Source: a virus
IMG/VR virus record: IMGVR_UViG_3300046529_000082
Span: 1-25,874 of that record
Length of the DNA: 25,874 nucleotides
Direction: 5' to 3' (one strand)
Shown: in pieces, positions 1-6,112 of the stretch
Layout of the letters: each line of letters starts with the position of its first letter
How positions within the stretch are numbered: position 1 is the stretch's first letter
Position numbers and translations under genes: made by a program
Notes under the pieces: model-generated
What the model saw: the letters and a program-made list of their open reading frames with translations, nothing else
What the model was told of the DNA's origin: nothing
Databases searched by the model: none

Positions 1-14
1 AAGGAATGGAGCGC

Positions 15-188
15 ATGAAGAAGCGCTTCCTTGAGACCGGAAAGATGGCCTTTGATGGCCTCGCGTTGGAAGCGGTGCGACGTGCCGTAGAAATTTGGCG
101 CGATCAACTGGCGATGAGCACGCTGGGCGAGTTGACTGCGGCGAGCGATGTGGTGCATCGGCACTTTTATCAGAAGGAGGCTGCGTAA
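15..188 (+). CDS. Small hypothetical protein, start near the left edge
   Basis: A 57-residue charged, probably helical protein of unknown function. The ATG at 15 is preferred because AAGGA at 1-5 lies 9 bases upstream. An in-frame ATG at 6 is also possible, and the frame is open to the window edge, so the gene could begin further left. It ends in KEAA, and its TAA (186-188) shares one base with the ATG of the next gene, behind AAGGAGG at 174-180. That marks it as a member of the coupled operon. No family is recognised. Confidence 0.55.
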   Translation: MKKRFLETGKMAFDGLALEAVRRAVEIWRDQLAMSTLGELTAASDVVHRHFYQKEAA

Positions 189-913
189 TGGGCGGCAAAG
201 CATGGACTCATGCCGAAGAAGTCATTCTCAGGGATGTCTTCGAAAACGGCCACAACATCGCGCGCAGCGTGTCGCGGTTCGATGGGCGCACCTACGAAGG
301 CATCAAGGCTCATGCCAAGCGCCTGAAGCTTGACCACGCAGACTATCGGTCATGGACTCCGGACGAGGACGCGATCCTTCGCGAAATCTGGACTACTCCG
401 CGTTGCATCAAGGTCGGAATGCATCGACTCGAGCGACGTTCGTATGAGGCCGCGAAGATCCGGGCCGCACGACTTGGGCTGGGCAAGAAAACCCCCGCCG
501 AAAAAGGCACGCGCTCGTACGTGTTGCGTTCAATAAAGGCCGTTCTTGCTAATGGCGTTCAGATGTCGATGAAGGAAATCGCAGCCAAGTCGGGAATGGA
601 CCGGAAAAGTATTCAGGGAGTCATTTCCGAGAATCGTGGCAAGGAATTCTATGTCGCGTCTTGGGGGCGCGTCGATGCGTGGCATTCCGTCATGAAGTTT
701 GCACTTGGGACTGGGCCCGATGCCCCGAAACCCGCAGCAAAGACGCTGCAGGAATATTGGAAGGGCTATCGAGATCGAAAGCGTCTGAAGCGCGGCGGCT
801 TTAACCCCTTCGCCGCCGCAGCCGGCCTGATCGAAGCACCAAAGGGCGAGCCGGGTCGAGTGTACATCCACCTGACCGACTCGAAAGACGATGAATATGC
901 GGAGGCAGCATGA
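188..913 (+). CDS. Two-repeat Myb/SANT-like DNA-binding protein
   Basis: A 241-residue protein, probably a phage-encoded DNA-binding regulator. Two tandem helical repeats are visible at about residues 6-48 and 56-98. Each begins W(T)xxE(D/E)xILR and ends with GR(S/T)YEaxKxxAxRLxL-like spacing, the tryptophan-cluster layout of Myb/SANT/GcrA-type domains. Around residues 125-150 (MSMKEIAAKSGMDRKSIQG) there is a separate helix-turn-helix or winged-helix signature. The C-terminal third is basic, then acidic. The start at 188 is chosen over upstream in-frame starts because AAGGAGG lies at 174-180 and it overlaps the previous stop by one base. Its target and role are unknown; regulation of phage transcription is an inference. 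Confidence 0.8.
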   Translation: MGGKAWTHAEEVILRDVFENGHNIARSVSRFDGRTYEGIKAHAKRLKLDHADYRSWTPDEDAILREIWTTPRCIKVGMHRLERRSYEAAKIRAARLGLGKKTPAEKGTRSYVLRSIKAVLANGVQMSMKEIAAKSGMDRKSIQGVISENRGKEFYVASWGRVDAWHSVMKFALGTGPDAPKPAAKTLQEYWKGYRDRKRLKRGGFNPFAAAAGLIEAPKGEPGRVYIHLTDSKDDEYAEAA

Positions 914-1158
914 AGGTAAATGGAATTGAAATTCCCGAGAAAGCAATCTTTGCCGCCGAGTGCTGCAGAGACAAAGCCGAATTCGATGCACAAGCTATTC
1001 GCTGCGCCATCATGGACCCGATTCTTCAAGCCAACATAGCCACTCGACGCGAGAGTTACGACATTGTGGACTATGCAGCGACACGCCTCATATCTCAATG
1101 GGCCAAGCAAGGGCTTATCAAGAAGGTTGCCGGAACGCGCCGGTGGGAGGCCGCATGA
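910..1158 (+). CDS. Hypothetical 82-residue protein, winged-helix-like C-terminus
   Basis: The ATG overlaps the previous TGA as ATGA, behind GGAGG at 901-905. The second half (YDIVDYAATRLISQWAKQGL, then IKKVAGTRRWEAA) looks like the recognition helix and wing of a small winged-helix fold of the kind common in phage accessory proteins. No catalytic motif is seen. It ends in EAA, encoded by the recurrent junction cassette at 1146-1158. Function unknown; DNA binding is a weak inference from the fold pattern. Confidence 0.75.
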   Translation: MKVNGIEIPEKAIFAAECCRDKAEFDAQAIRCAIMDPILQANIATRRESYDIVDYAATRLISQWAKQGLIKKVAGTRRWEAA

Positions 1159-1394
1159 GCGATCGCGAGATAGAACAAGGGGGTGGAATGAATAAGACGG
1201 GTTGGTTCTCGGCTGACGTGAAACCGGTGCACGTAGGTGTCTATGAGACGAGTTTCGCCTATGGCGGTGGATTCAGTGAATGGAATGGTTATCACTGGAG
1301 CAATCAATACGACACGCCCCAGCGCGCCAAGGATATGGCGTATTTCGCTGGCGAGCAGGACAAATGCTGGCGCGGCCTGAAGGAGCCAGCATGA
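1155..1394 (+). CDS. WF-PVH-GVY family small protein, paralog A
   Basis: First of three paralogs in the window; the others are at 2251 and 2460. The core reads TGWFSADVKPVHVGVYE, followed by a WNGYHW segment and a terminal CWRGLKEPA. Two starts compete. ATG 1155 has GGAGG at 1146-1150 and an ATGA overlap. ATG 1188 begins MNKTGWF, matching the N-terminus of paralog C exactly, with a G-rich SD just upstream. Paralogy favours 1188 (68 residues); the junction favours 1155 (79 residues). The tryptophan/aromatic-rich core suggests a compact beta fold. No function is known to me. Confidence 0.75.
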   Translation: MSDREIEQGGGMNKTGWFSADVKPVHVGVYETSFAYGGGFSEWNGYHWSNQYDTPQRAKDMAYFAGEQDKCWRGLKEPA

Positions 1395-1609
1395 CCACCC
1401 AAACCCTAAAAGCCATCACGCACAAGGAAGTACTCGCAGTGATGGACCGTTACGACGTGCTGTGCTCCGTCGACCGATTCACGGCGATCTTGCAATGGTG
1501 CGAGCAACGCACGCTTGAATGGGTCGCTGAAACTGAGGACGCCCAGCGTCGCGCTATCGCCCACACTACTACGAAGGAAGAGAAGGAGGAAACGCATGCC
1601 GACTTGTAA
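1391..1609 (+). CDS. Hypothetical 72-residue protein
   Basis: The start overlaps the TGA of paralog A as ATGA, with GGAG at 1382-1385. The product is helical and ends in a highly charged Lys/Glu tail. Its 3' end overlaps the start of the GIY-YIG endonuclease gene by 14 bases and contains that gene's SD (AAGGAGG at 1583-1589), so the two are probably translationally coupled. No recognised domain. Confidence 0.7.
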   Translation: MTTQTLKAITHKEVLAVMDRYDVLCSVDRFTAILQWCEQRTLEWVAETEDAQRRAIAHTTTKEEKEETHADL

Positions 1610-2258
1610 GCCAGGTATCTACGTTATCACGAACAAATGCGAAGAAATCTATTACATCGGTCAATCGTCTAGCCTCTCTAGGAGATGTTCGAGCTATAAG
1701 ATGTTCTTCAAGAACCGAACGAAGAATAGCCTACATCGGAAATTGGTGGCACTGCTGGATAAATACGGGCCCGCTTCATTTGTTTTTACCGTGCTTGAGG
1801 TGTGCGCGCCAGAAATGCTGATTGAGCGGGAGGGATTTTGGATTGATTTCTATCGGAATCAATACCCGGGATTGGTAGCCAACAATGAAGGTCCCAACGA
1901 TAAGCCACCGGTGTCAGAGGAAGGTCGAAGATTGAGGATTGCCGCACTTACCGGAGTCAAGAGGCCTAACATTTCGGCGGCAATGAAAGGCCGACAATTT
2001 TCTGCTGAGCATCGCGCACGCATTGGTGAGGCGAAAAAACTCCACTATTCGCTTGGCGGACGGAATCCCTCAGCCCGGACTGTGATGTGTATCGAGACGG
2101 GGACCATATTCCCGACTTGCCTGGATGCCGCAGCGTGGGTCCGCACTCAAGGAAGGCCGAAGGCTGAAAGTTCATCGATTGCCAAAGCTGGCAAGGGGTT
2201 GCGAAACCGGGCGTATGGGTTCAAGTGGAAATACCTCAGCGAGGACACTCATGAATGA
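1596..2258 (+). CDS. Free-standing GIY-YIG homing endonuclease with NUMOD repeats
   Basis: A 220-residue homing endonuclease that makes a sequence-specific DNA break so its gene is copied into related genomes. The catalytic N-terminal domain shows GIY (residues 7-9), YIG (20-22), Arg 29/30, Glu 77 and Asn 96/97, as in the I-TevI family. A NUMOD3-type DNA-binding segment follows (KRPNISAAMKGRQFS, then AEHRARIGEAKK, about 123-148). A NUMOD1-like segment runs to the C-terminus (about 161-214, ending YGFKWKYL). The start is fixed by AAGGAGG at 1583-1589. The gene lies between paralogs A and B/C and overlaps paralog B by 8 bases. It has no intron or intein context, so it acts as a mobile free-standing gene. 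Confidence 0.92.
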   Translation: MPTCKPGIYVITNKCEEIYYIGQSSSLSRRCSSYKMFFKNRTKNSLHRKLVALLDKYGPASFVFTVLEVCAPEMLIEREGFWIDFYRNQYPGLVANNEGPNDKPPVSEEGRRLRIAALTGVKRPNISAAMKGRQFSAEHRARIGEAKKLHYSLGGRNPSARTVMCIETGTIFPTCLDAAAWVRTQGRPKAESSSIAKAGKGLRNRAYGFKWKYLSEDTHE

Positions 2259-2463
2259 AAGCGGGCTCACAGATTGGTTTTCACCAGAGATTAGGCCGGT
2301 TCATGTCGGCTTTTATCTTTCGCAAATATTTGATGGTGGATGGATTTACGATTGGATGGTTTGGTTTGATGGGCGGCATTGGCGTGACCATAGCGGCTGC
2401 ACGCTTATCGACCAGGCGGTGACGTGGCGGGGGTTAATTGAACAGAGCAAGGAGGCAGTGTGA
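2251..2463 (+). CDS. WF-PVH-GxY family small protein, paralog B
   Basis: A 70-residue paralog of the proteins at 1155 and 2460. The core is LTDWFSPEIRPVHVGFYLSQ, then WFDGRHWRD and a terminal TWRGLIEQ, which corresponds to CWRGL in paralog A. The start overlaps the end of the homing endonuclease gene by 8 bases. Only a weak SD (GAGGA at 2241-2245) is present, so translation probably depends on coupling. Its stop overlaps the GTG start of paralog C. Function unknown. Confidence 0.8.
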   Translation: MNESGLTDWFSPEIRPVHVGFYLSQIFDGGWIYDWMVWFDGRHWRDHSGCTLIDQAVTWRGLIEQSKEAV

Positions 2464-2684
2464 ATAAGACTGATTGGTTTCCGGGCGATGTAAAGCCGGT
2501 TCATAGGGGCGTGTACTTGACGCGCGATGAGGACGACGTTCAGTGGCTCAATTATTGGAACGGCTACCAATGGGGATGGGGCTCTCGATATGGCGCCCAT
2601 GACTCATGGCCCAGAGAATCCGCCGGGTGCGCCAGCTTCCAACATCGTAAATGGTGCGGACAAACGGAGCAAACAACATGCTGA
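2460..2684 (+). CDS. WF-PVH-GVY family small protein, paralog C (GTG start)
   Basis: A 74-residue third copy. It begins NKTDWFPGDVKPVHRGVYLT and continues with YWNGYQWGWG. It uses a GTG start that overlaps the preceding TGA, with AAGGAGG immediately upstream (2449-2455). The C-terminus differs from copies A and B: the WRGL motif is replaced by KWCGQTEQ. That indicates divergence or a changed 3' end after duplication. Function unknown. Confidence 0.8.
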   Translation: MNKTDWFPGDVKPVHRGVYLTRDEDDVQWLNYWNGYQWGWGSRYGAHDSWPRESAGCASFQHRKWCGQTEQTTC

Positions 2685-2842
2685 GCGCAGAACTGGTGGT
2701 GAAGATCGGGGCCCTCTCGCGCAAGATCGAAGAGGCCTCGGCCAAGGGCTTTAAGGAGAACGCCATGGCCCTCAATCTCGTGTCGGAACTCAAGGATACG
2801 GTGGAGTTGCTTGAGGAACTGGCGCATCGGGAGTTTGCATGA
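2678..2842 (+). CDS. Small helical hypothetical protein (54 residues)
   Basis: A short acidic/basic helical protein whose heptad-like hydrophobic spacing suggests a small coiled coil. ATG 2678 is chosen because GGAG lies about 9 bases upstream and the start overlaps the end of paralog C by 7 bases. In-frame starts further upstream would lie deep inside paralog C. The stop overlaps the next ATG as ATGA. No family recognised. Confidence 0.65.
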   Translation: MLSAELVVKIGALSRKIEEASAKGFKENAMALNLVSELKDTVELLEELAHREFA

Positions 2843-3597
2843 GCCGAATCGTCTGCTGGTTCTCCTGCGGCGCGGCCAGTGCAGTCGCGACCAAGCTGGC
2901 GATCACCGACGCCTGCAAGTCAGGCGCAGAAGTGATCGTCGCCTATGCAGGAATTCTGGAGGAGCACCCCGACAATCGCCGCTTTCTTGCCGACTGCGAA
3001 GCATGGTTTGGACAAAAGGTGGTCATGTTGAGCAACGAGAAGTTCGGCGCGTCGATTTACGAAGTGTTCAAGCGCGAGCGCTTTCTCGTTGGCCCACGCG
3101 GTGCGGCATGCACTCGACTGCTGAAGAAAGGCGTCCGCGAGTCGTTCGAACTCCCCGGCGACCGCCAGGTGTTCGGCTACACGATGGAAGAACAGGATCG
3201 CGTGGACCGGTTCATCGATGCGAACAACCACGTCGATCTGTGGGCGCCGCTGATCGACAGGGGTCTATCGAAAGGTGATTGCCTGGCGATCGTCAAGGGC
3301 GCAGGCATCCAACTGCCCGCCATGTATGTGCTGGGCTATCGGAACAACAACTGCATCGGCTGCGTCAAGGGCGGCGCTGGCTACTGGAACAAGATCCGCG
3401 TCGATTTCCCGGAAACTTTCGAGCGAATGGCGAAGGTTGAGGAATACCTCGGCCGCACCGTCTGCAAGATCACCGAGGAAGGAGTGACGCGCCGCGTATC
3501 GCTTCGCGAGTTGCCGCCCCATGTTGGCGACTACGAATCCGAGCCCGACATGAGCTGCGGCATTTTCTGCCACATGGCCGAACAGGAGATTGCGTAA
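2839..3597 (+). CDS. PAPS-reductase/ATP-PPase-like phage protein
   Basis: A 252-residue member of the phage PAPS reductase-like (adenine nucleotide alpha hydrolase) family. The N-terminal strand and loop read IVCWFSCGAASA (residues 4-15), which occupies the PP-loop position usually written SGGKDS. The Lys-Asp of that motif is absent here. Cys 91, the pair Cys 172/Cys 175 (NNCIGC) and Cys 240/Cys 244 could bind an Fe-S cluster or zinc, as in PAPS/APS reductases and DndC. The length fits the phage family. Whether it reduces sulfate, modifies DNA or does something else is not known. No DndA/D/E-like neighbours are visible. ATGA overlap at the start. Confidence 0.85.
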   Translation: MSRIVCWFSCGAASAVATKLAITDACKSGAEVIVAYAGILEEHPDNRRFLADCEAWFGQKVVMLSNEKFGASIYEVFKRERFLVGPRGAACTRLLKKGVRESFELPGDRQVFGYTMEEQDRVDRFIDANNHVDLWAPLIDRGLSKGDCLAIVKGAGIQLPAMYVLGYRNNNCIGCVKGGAGYWNKIRVDFPETFERMAKVEEYLGRTVCKITEEGVTRRVSLRELPPHVGDYESEPDMSCGIFCHMAEQEIA

Positions 3598-3920
3598 TGA
3601 AAACTGAAATTTGCCCAACCTACTGGACCCGAATCTACATCGCTGGCGATCTGGCGACGATCAAGCAGGTTTGCCGCGAGAACTGTATGGATGTCGGCCT
3701 GTGCGTCACGGTTGACCCGACGACCTATATCTACACTGGCTGCGAAGAATCTGGCGCTGTTATCGGCCTAATCAACTACCCGCGCTTCCCGTCGACTCCC
3801 GATGAGATTTACAACAAGGCTCGCGAACTGGCGGAAAAGATCATGGGACGCTGCTGCCAGCACTCGTTCTCAATCATGACGCCGACTGATACGGTCTGGT
3901 TTAGCCGGAGGCCGGGATGA
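3597..3920 (+). CDS. Conserved phage hypothetical protein (GLCVTV/NYPRFP family)
   Basis: A 107-residue protein with the hallmarks of a widespread small phage family of unknown function. It has an IYIAGDLATIKQVCR start, GLCVTVDPTTYIYTG in the middle, GLINYPRFPS, and an aromatic end near TDTVWFSRRPG. The family is recognised from memory; its role is not established. It may adopt a small alpha/beta fold. The start shares one base with the previous TAA. Its C-terminal codons carry the GGAGG SD (3907-3911) for the next gene. Confidence 0.8.
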   Translation: MKTEICPTYWTRIYIAGDLATIKQVCRENCMDVGLCVTVDPTTYIYTGCEESGAVIGLINYPRFPSTPDEIYNKARELAEKIMGRCCQHSFSIMTPTDTVWFSRRPG

Positions 3921-4141
3921 CCTTCAAATCCGAATGGGCCGGCAACGAAACCGACCGCAGCGGCATCGCTACATTCGAAGTCGGCACGATCAAGCGCGAT
4001 GTTCTGTTTGCCGAATTTACGCAGTATCACGCAGTGGCCCAACTTTTGAATGAGGCTCGCAAGGTTGGGCGCGAAGAAGCCGCCAAGGAGTTTGCATTCA
4101 AGGTTACGCGGTTTGCTAGAGAGATGGGAGCGGCAGTATGA
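3917..4141 (+). CDS. Hypothetical protein (74 residues)
   Basis: A small protein with a polar N-terminal half and a helical C-terminal half (LLNEARKVGREEAAKEFAFKV and onward). The start overlaps the previous stop as ATGA behind GGAGG at 3907-3911, and its end overlaps the next ATG in the same way. No recognised domain. Confidence 0.7.
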   Translation: MTFKSEWAGNETDRSGIATFEVGTIKRDVLFAEFTQYHAVAQLLNEARKVGREEAAKEFAFKVTRFAREMGAAV

Positions 4142-4482
4142 GCGACGACAGCGAAATCAACATCTTCCGCGCACTGGACTTCATTCGAGATAACGCGCAG
4201 CCCTACGCCCAAGCCAAGGCCCAGCGCGTCTATCTCGAGAACTTCCGAAAGAGCAAGAAGGCATTGCTGATGCGTGCCGCTGAGATTCGCGGGCACAAGA
4301 CAGCGGCAATCCAGGAGCGCGAGGCCTACGCCGATGATGGCTATGTCGAGATTCTGGCGGCACTTCAGGTGGCGACCGAAGAAGAGGAGCGGCTACGCTG
4401 GATGATCGTAGCCGCGGAGGCAAAGATCGAATGCTGGCGCACCATCGAGGCGAATCGTCGCGCGGAAGCGAGGGCACTGTGA
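4138..4482 (+). CDS. Coiled-coil hypothetical protein (114 residues)
   Basis: Almost entirely alpha-helical and rich in Ala, Glu, Arg and Lys, consistent with a coiled coil. It resembles small phage proteins of unknown function found near replication/recombination genes, but I cannot name the family. Coupled on both sides: an ATGA overlap at the start and a GTGA overlap at the end. Confidence 0.7.
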   Translation: MSDDSEINIFRALDFIRDNAQPYAQAKAQRVYLENFRKSKKALLMRAAEIRGHKTAAIQEREAYADDGYVEILAALQVATEEEERLRWMIVAAEAKIECWRTIEANRRAEARAL

Positions 4483-4691
4483 GCATCGTATTCAAAAAGG
4501 CCGAGGGCCACGGCGGGAAAAAGGTCTGGTACGACCGCAGCAAAAGCCGATCCACCGGACAAAGATGGCGCAAGTATCACGTGTTCGCACTTTCGCTAGT
4601 GGTATGCAGCGAGGGTTCGCTGTGGCGACTAATCATCGGGCCCTGGGCTATCGCATTCCGGTTCCGCGGCACGAAAGGAGGCGGGCAATGA
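4479..4691 (+). CDS. Small hypothetical protein with hydrophobic segment (GTG start)
   Basis: A 70-residue protein: a basic N-terminal third, then a largely hydrophobic stretch (HVFALSLVVCSEGSLWRLII, continuing to about residue 62) and a basic tail ending GTKGGGQ. The GTG at 4479 overlaps the previous TGA as GTGA and is the best-placed start; an ATG at 4431 would lie deep inside the previous gene. The hydrophobic part could be a beta-rich core or a weak membrane segment. No lysis-protein hallmark is clear. Its end contains the SD (AAAGGAGG) of the next gene. Confidence 0.6.
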   Translation: MSIVFKKAEGHGGKKVWYDRSKSRSTGQRWRKYHVFALSLVVCSEGSLWRLIIGPWAIAFRFRGTKGGGQ

Positions 4692-5161
4692 AGCGTACCG
4701 GATTCGGACCACGCAAGTCCACGCTCAAGCGCTCGCCCTTCTCCCGCAAAGGCTCACCCTTCTCGCCCGACCGCCAAACATTCGAGCGCAACCAGGAGGC
4801 GAAGAAGAGAGTCGGTCTCAAGCGGAAGGCGAAGCGGCCGACCGTCGAGGAGGGGGCGAAGTATCTGGCGGCTTGCTGCGGGGAACCGTGCTTTCTCCGC
4901 ATGTACGGCTGTCTCGGCGGCGGCGAGACGGTTGTGCCCTGCCACTCTAACCAAGCGCGGCACGGGAAGGGAATGGGCATCAAGGCGAAACACGAATTCA
5001 CGGTTCCGGGGTGTGCTAATTGTCATGCGCTCATAGACCAAGGGCCGGGACTGCGCGAGCACAAGTTCGCTGCGTGGGACGTCGCATTCGAGGCGTGGGT
5101 TCCGGTGCGGGCCAGGAAGATGGGCATCGAAATTGAACAACAAGAATTGGAGGTCGCTTGA
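4688..5161 (+). CDS. DUF1364 (YbcO-like) putative nuclease
   Basis: A 157-residue protein of the DUF1364 family of lambdoid phages and prophages, thought to be an HNH-like nuclease acting in recombination. Family signs are Cys 63/64, Cys 68 and Cys 75, then ETVVPCHSNQARHGKGMGIK (79-98), and the metal-binding CANCHALID (109-117). The N-terminal 50 residues are very basic and include RSPFSRKGSPFSPDR, probably a DNA-contacting extension. ATG 4688 follows AAAGGAGG at 4675-4682 with good spacing. It ends at TGA 5159-5161, overlapping both downstream starts. Nuclease activity is inferred from the family. Confidence 0.8.
   Translation: MKRTGFGPRKSTLKRSPFSRKGSPFSPDRQTFERNQEAKKRVGLKRKAKRPTVEEGAKYLAACCGEPCFLRMYGCLGGGETVVPCHSNQARHGKGMGIKAKHEFTVPGCANCHALIDQGPGLREHKFAAWDVAFEAWVPVRARKMGIEIEQQELEVA
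5149..5153 (+). promoter_or_regulatory. Single SD serving two starts in different frames
   Basis: GGAGG lies 4 bases before a TTG (5158) that opens the methyltransferase frame. It lies 8 bases before an ATG (5162) that opens the alternative frame. The spacing is better for the ATG. Both starts would compete for the same ribosome-binding event. Confidence 0.6.
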
Positions 5162-6096
5162 ATGAGCTTCATCTATTCGCGGGCGCTGGTGGAGGCATTC
5201 TCGCCGGCCAACTTAGAGGAAACCAATGCGTCTGCGCCGTCGAGCGGGAGCCCTACGCTCAAGCCGTGCTTGTGGCACGACAAAACGACGGTACGTTCCC
5301 CCCTTTCCCGGTTTGGGATGACGTGTGCACCTTTGACGGACGACCGTGGCGCGGCATTGTTGACATCGTTGCTGGCGGCTTTCCGTGTCAAGACGTCAGC
5401 GTTGCAGGAACAGGCGATGGCCTCGACGGCGAGCGAAGCGGACTATGGACTGAAATGGCGCGGATCATTCGCGAAGTACGCCCCAAGCGAGTCGAAGTGG
5501 AAAACAGCCCAGTGCTCACTTCTCGGGGACTCGGACGAGTTCTTGGAGACTTGGCCGAGATGGGGTTCGATGTTGAATGGGGAGTGCTATCTGCGGCCGA
5601 TTGTGGCGCCCACCATCTCCGCGAGCGCATCTGGATTCTGGCCCACGCCGACAGCGAGTCTAGCGGACAAGGGTGGCCGGGTGACGCCGACGAAGGGGCG
5701 CGAGGGCGGAACTTTGATCGAAGCGCTGTCGGCGCGCATGTTTCCGACTCCATGCGCGATCGACTCGGGCGGCGGCCGGATGAACAAGAGCGCGAGCTCG
5801 GGAGCCAAAGAGCGCCCGACGCTGGGGTTGATGGCGCGAAAGGGGTTGTGGCCGACGCCATGTGCAAGCGCATCCAAGGGATCGTCGCCGGCAGCGCTGA
5901 CGCGAAAGAATGGCAAAGACCGTTCCAACGATCGGATCGACCACGCGGTTATGGCTTCGGACGGTGGCCAGCTGAACCCGGAATGGGTCGAGTGGTTGAT
6001 GGGATGGCCCATCGGGCACACCGCATTAGAGCCCTTGGCAACGGACAAGTATCAAGAGTGGCTTGCGCAGCATTCACCCTACTCTCAAATAAATGA
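5158..6096 (+). CDS. C5-cytosine DNA methyltransferase
   Basis: A 312-residue DNA (cytosine-5) methyltransferase that would transfer a methyl group from S-adenosylmethionine to cytosine in phage or host DNA. Motifs in order: SAM-binding motif I HLFAGAGGG (5-13); catalytic motif IV GFPCQ with Cys 77 (74-78); motif VI EN at 115-116, followed by Ser instead of the usual Val; motif VIII HLRERIW (153-159); motif X RALGNGQV (291-298). The start must be the TTG at 5158, since motif I begins five codons later. The middle (about 163-270) is the expected target-recognition region. Almost the whole gene is overlapped by the ORF at 5162. A protective anti-restriction role is likely but unproven. Confidence 0.88.
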   Translation: MNELHLFAGAGGGILAGQLRGNQCVCAVEREPYAQAVLVARQNDGTFPPFPVWDDVCTFDGRPWRGIVDIVAGGFPCQDVSVAGTGDGLDGERSGLWTEMARIIREVRPKRVEVENSPVLTSRGLGRVLGDLAEMGFDVEWGVLSAADCGAHHLRERIWILAHADSESSGQGWPGDADEGARGRNFDRSAVGAHVSDSMRDRLGRRPDEQERELGSQRAPDAGVDGAKGVVADAMCKRIQGIVAGSADAKEWQRPFQRSDRPRGYGFGRWPAEPGMGRVVDGMAHRAHRIRALGNGQVSRVACAAFTLLSNK

Positions 6097-6112
6097 CCAG
6101 GAGGCCGCATGA
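5162..6112 (+). CDS. Overprinted ORF with WPTP repeats, second frame of the methyltransferase gene
   Basis: A 316-residue ORF in the +1 frame relative to the methyltransferase, open over the same 950 bases. Three internal repeats of (W/F)PTP(T/C)A occur at residues 159-165, 193-199 and 229-235. Other striking segments are ETWPRWGSMLNGE (129-141) and LNPEWVEWLMGWPIG (271-285). I recall these motifs in phage proteins often labelled DNA methyltransferase-associated or hypothetical. It has ATG 5162 with ideal SD spacing. It ends in QEAA with TGA overlapping the next ATG, in the same junction cassette as other genes of this operon, whereas the methyltransferase stops 13 bases before that ATG. Function unknown. 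Confidence 0.7.
   Translation: MSFIYSRALVEAFSPANLEETNASAPSSGSPTLKPCLWHDKTTVRSPLSRFGMTCAPLTDDRGAALLTSLLAAFRVKTSALQEQAMASTASEADYGLKWRGSFAKYAPSESKWKTAQCSLLGDSDEFLETWPRWGSMLNGECYLRPIVAPTISASASGFWPTPTASLADKGGRVTPTKGREGGTLIEALSARMFPTPCAIDSGGGRMNKSASSGAKERPTLGLMARKGLWPTPCASASKGSSPAALTRKNGKDRSNDRIDHAVMASDGGQLNPEWVEWLMGWPIGHTALEPLATDKYQEWLAQHSPYSQINDQEAA

Noticed and set aside
1596-2258. Group I intron around the GIY-YIG gene
   Set aside because: The flanking genes are complete with their own starts and stops, no exon halves can be joined, and the overlaps leave no room for intron RNA structure.
2839-3597. A DNA phosphorothioation (Dnd) system
   Set aside because: Only one PAPS-reductase-like protein is present, with no DndA, DndB, DndD or DndE homologs nearby.
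5388-6048. Antisense open frames across the methyltransferase region
   Set aside because: Unlike the two + strand frames they show no protein-family motif, do not span the whole region and have no coupled start or stop.
5158-6112. A frameshifted single methyltransferase rather than two overlapping genes
   Set aside because: Methyltransferase motifs from I to X all lie in one frame, so no frame change is needed. The second frame is open end to end with its own start and stop.
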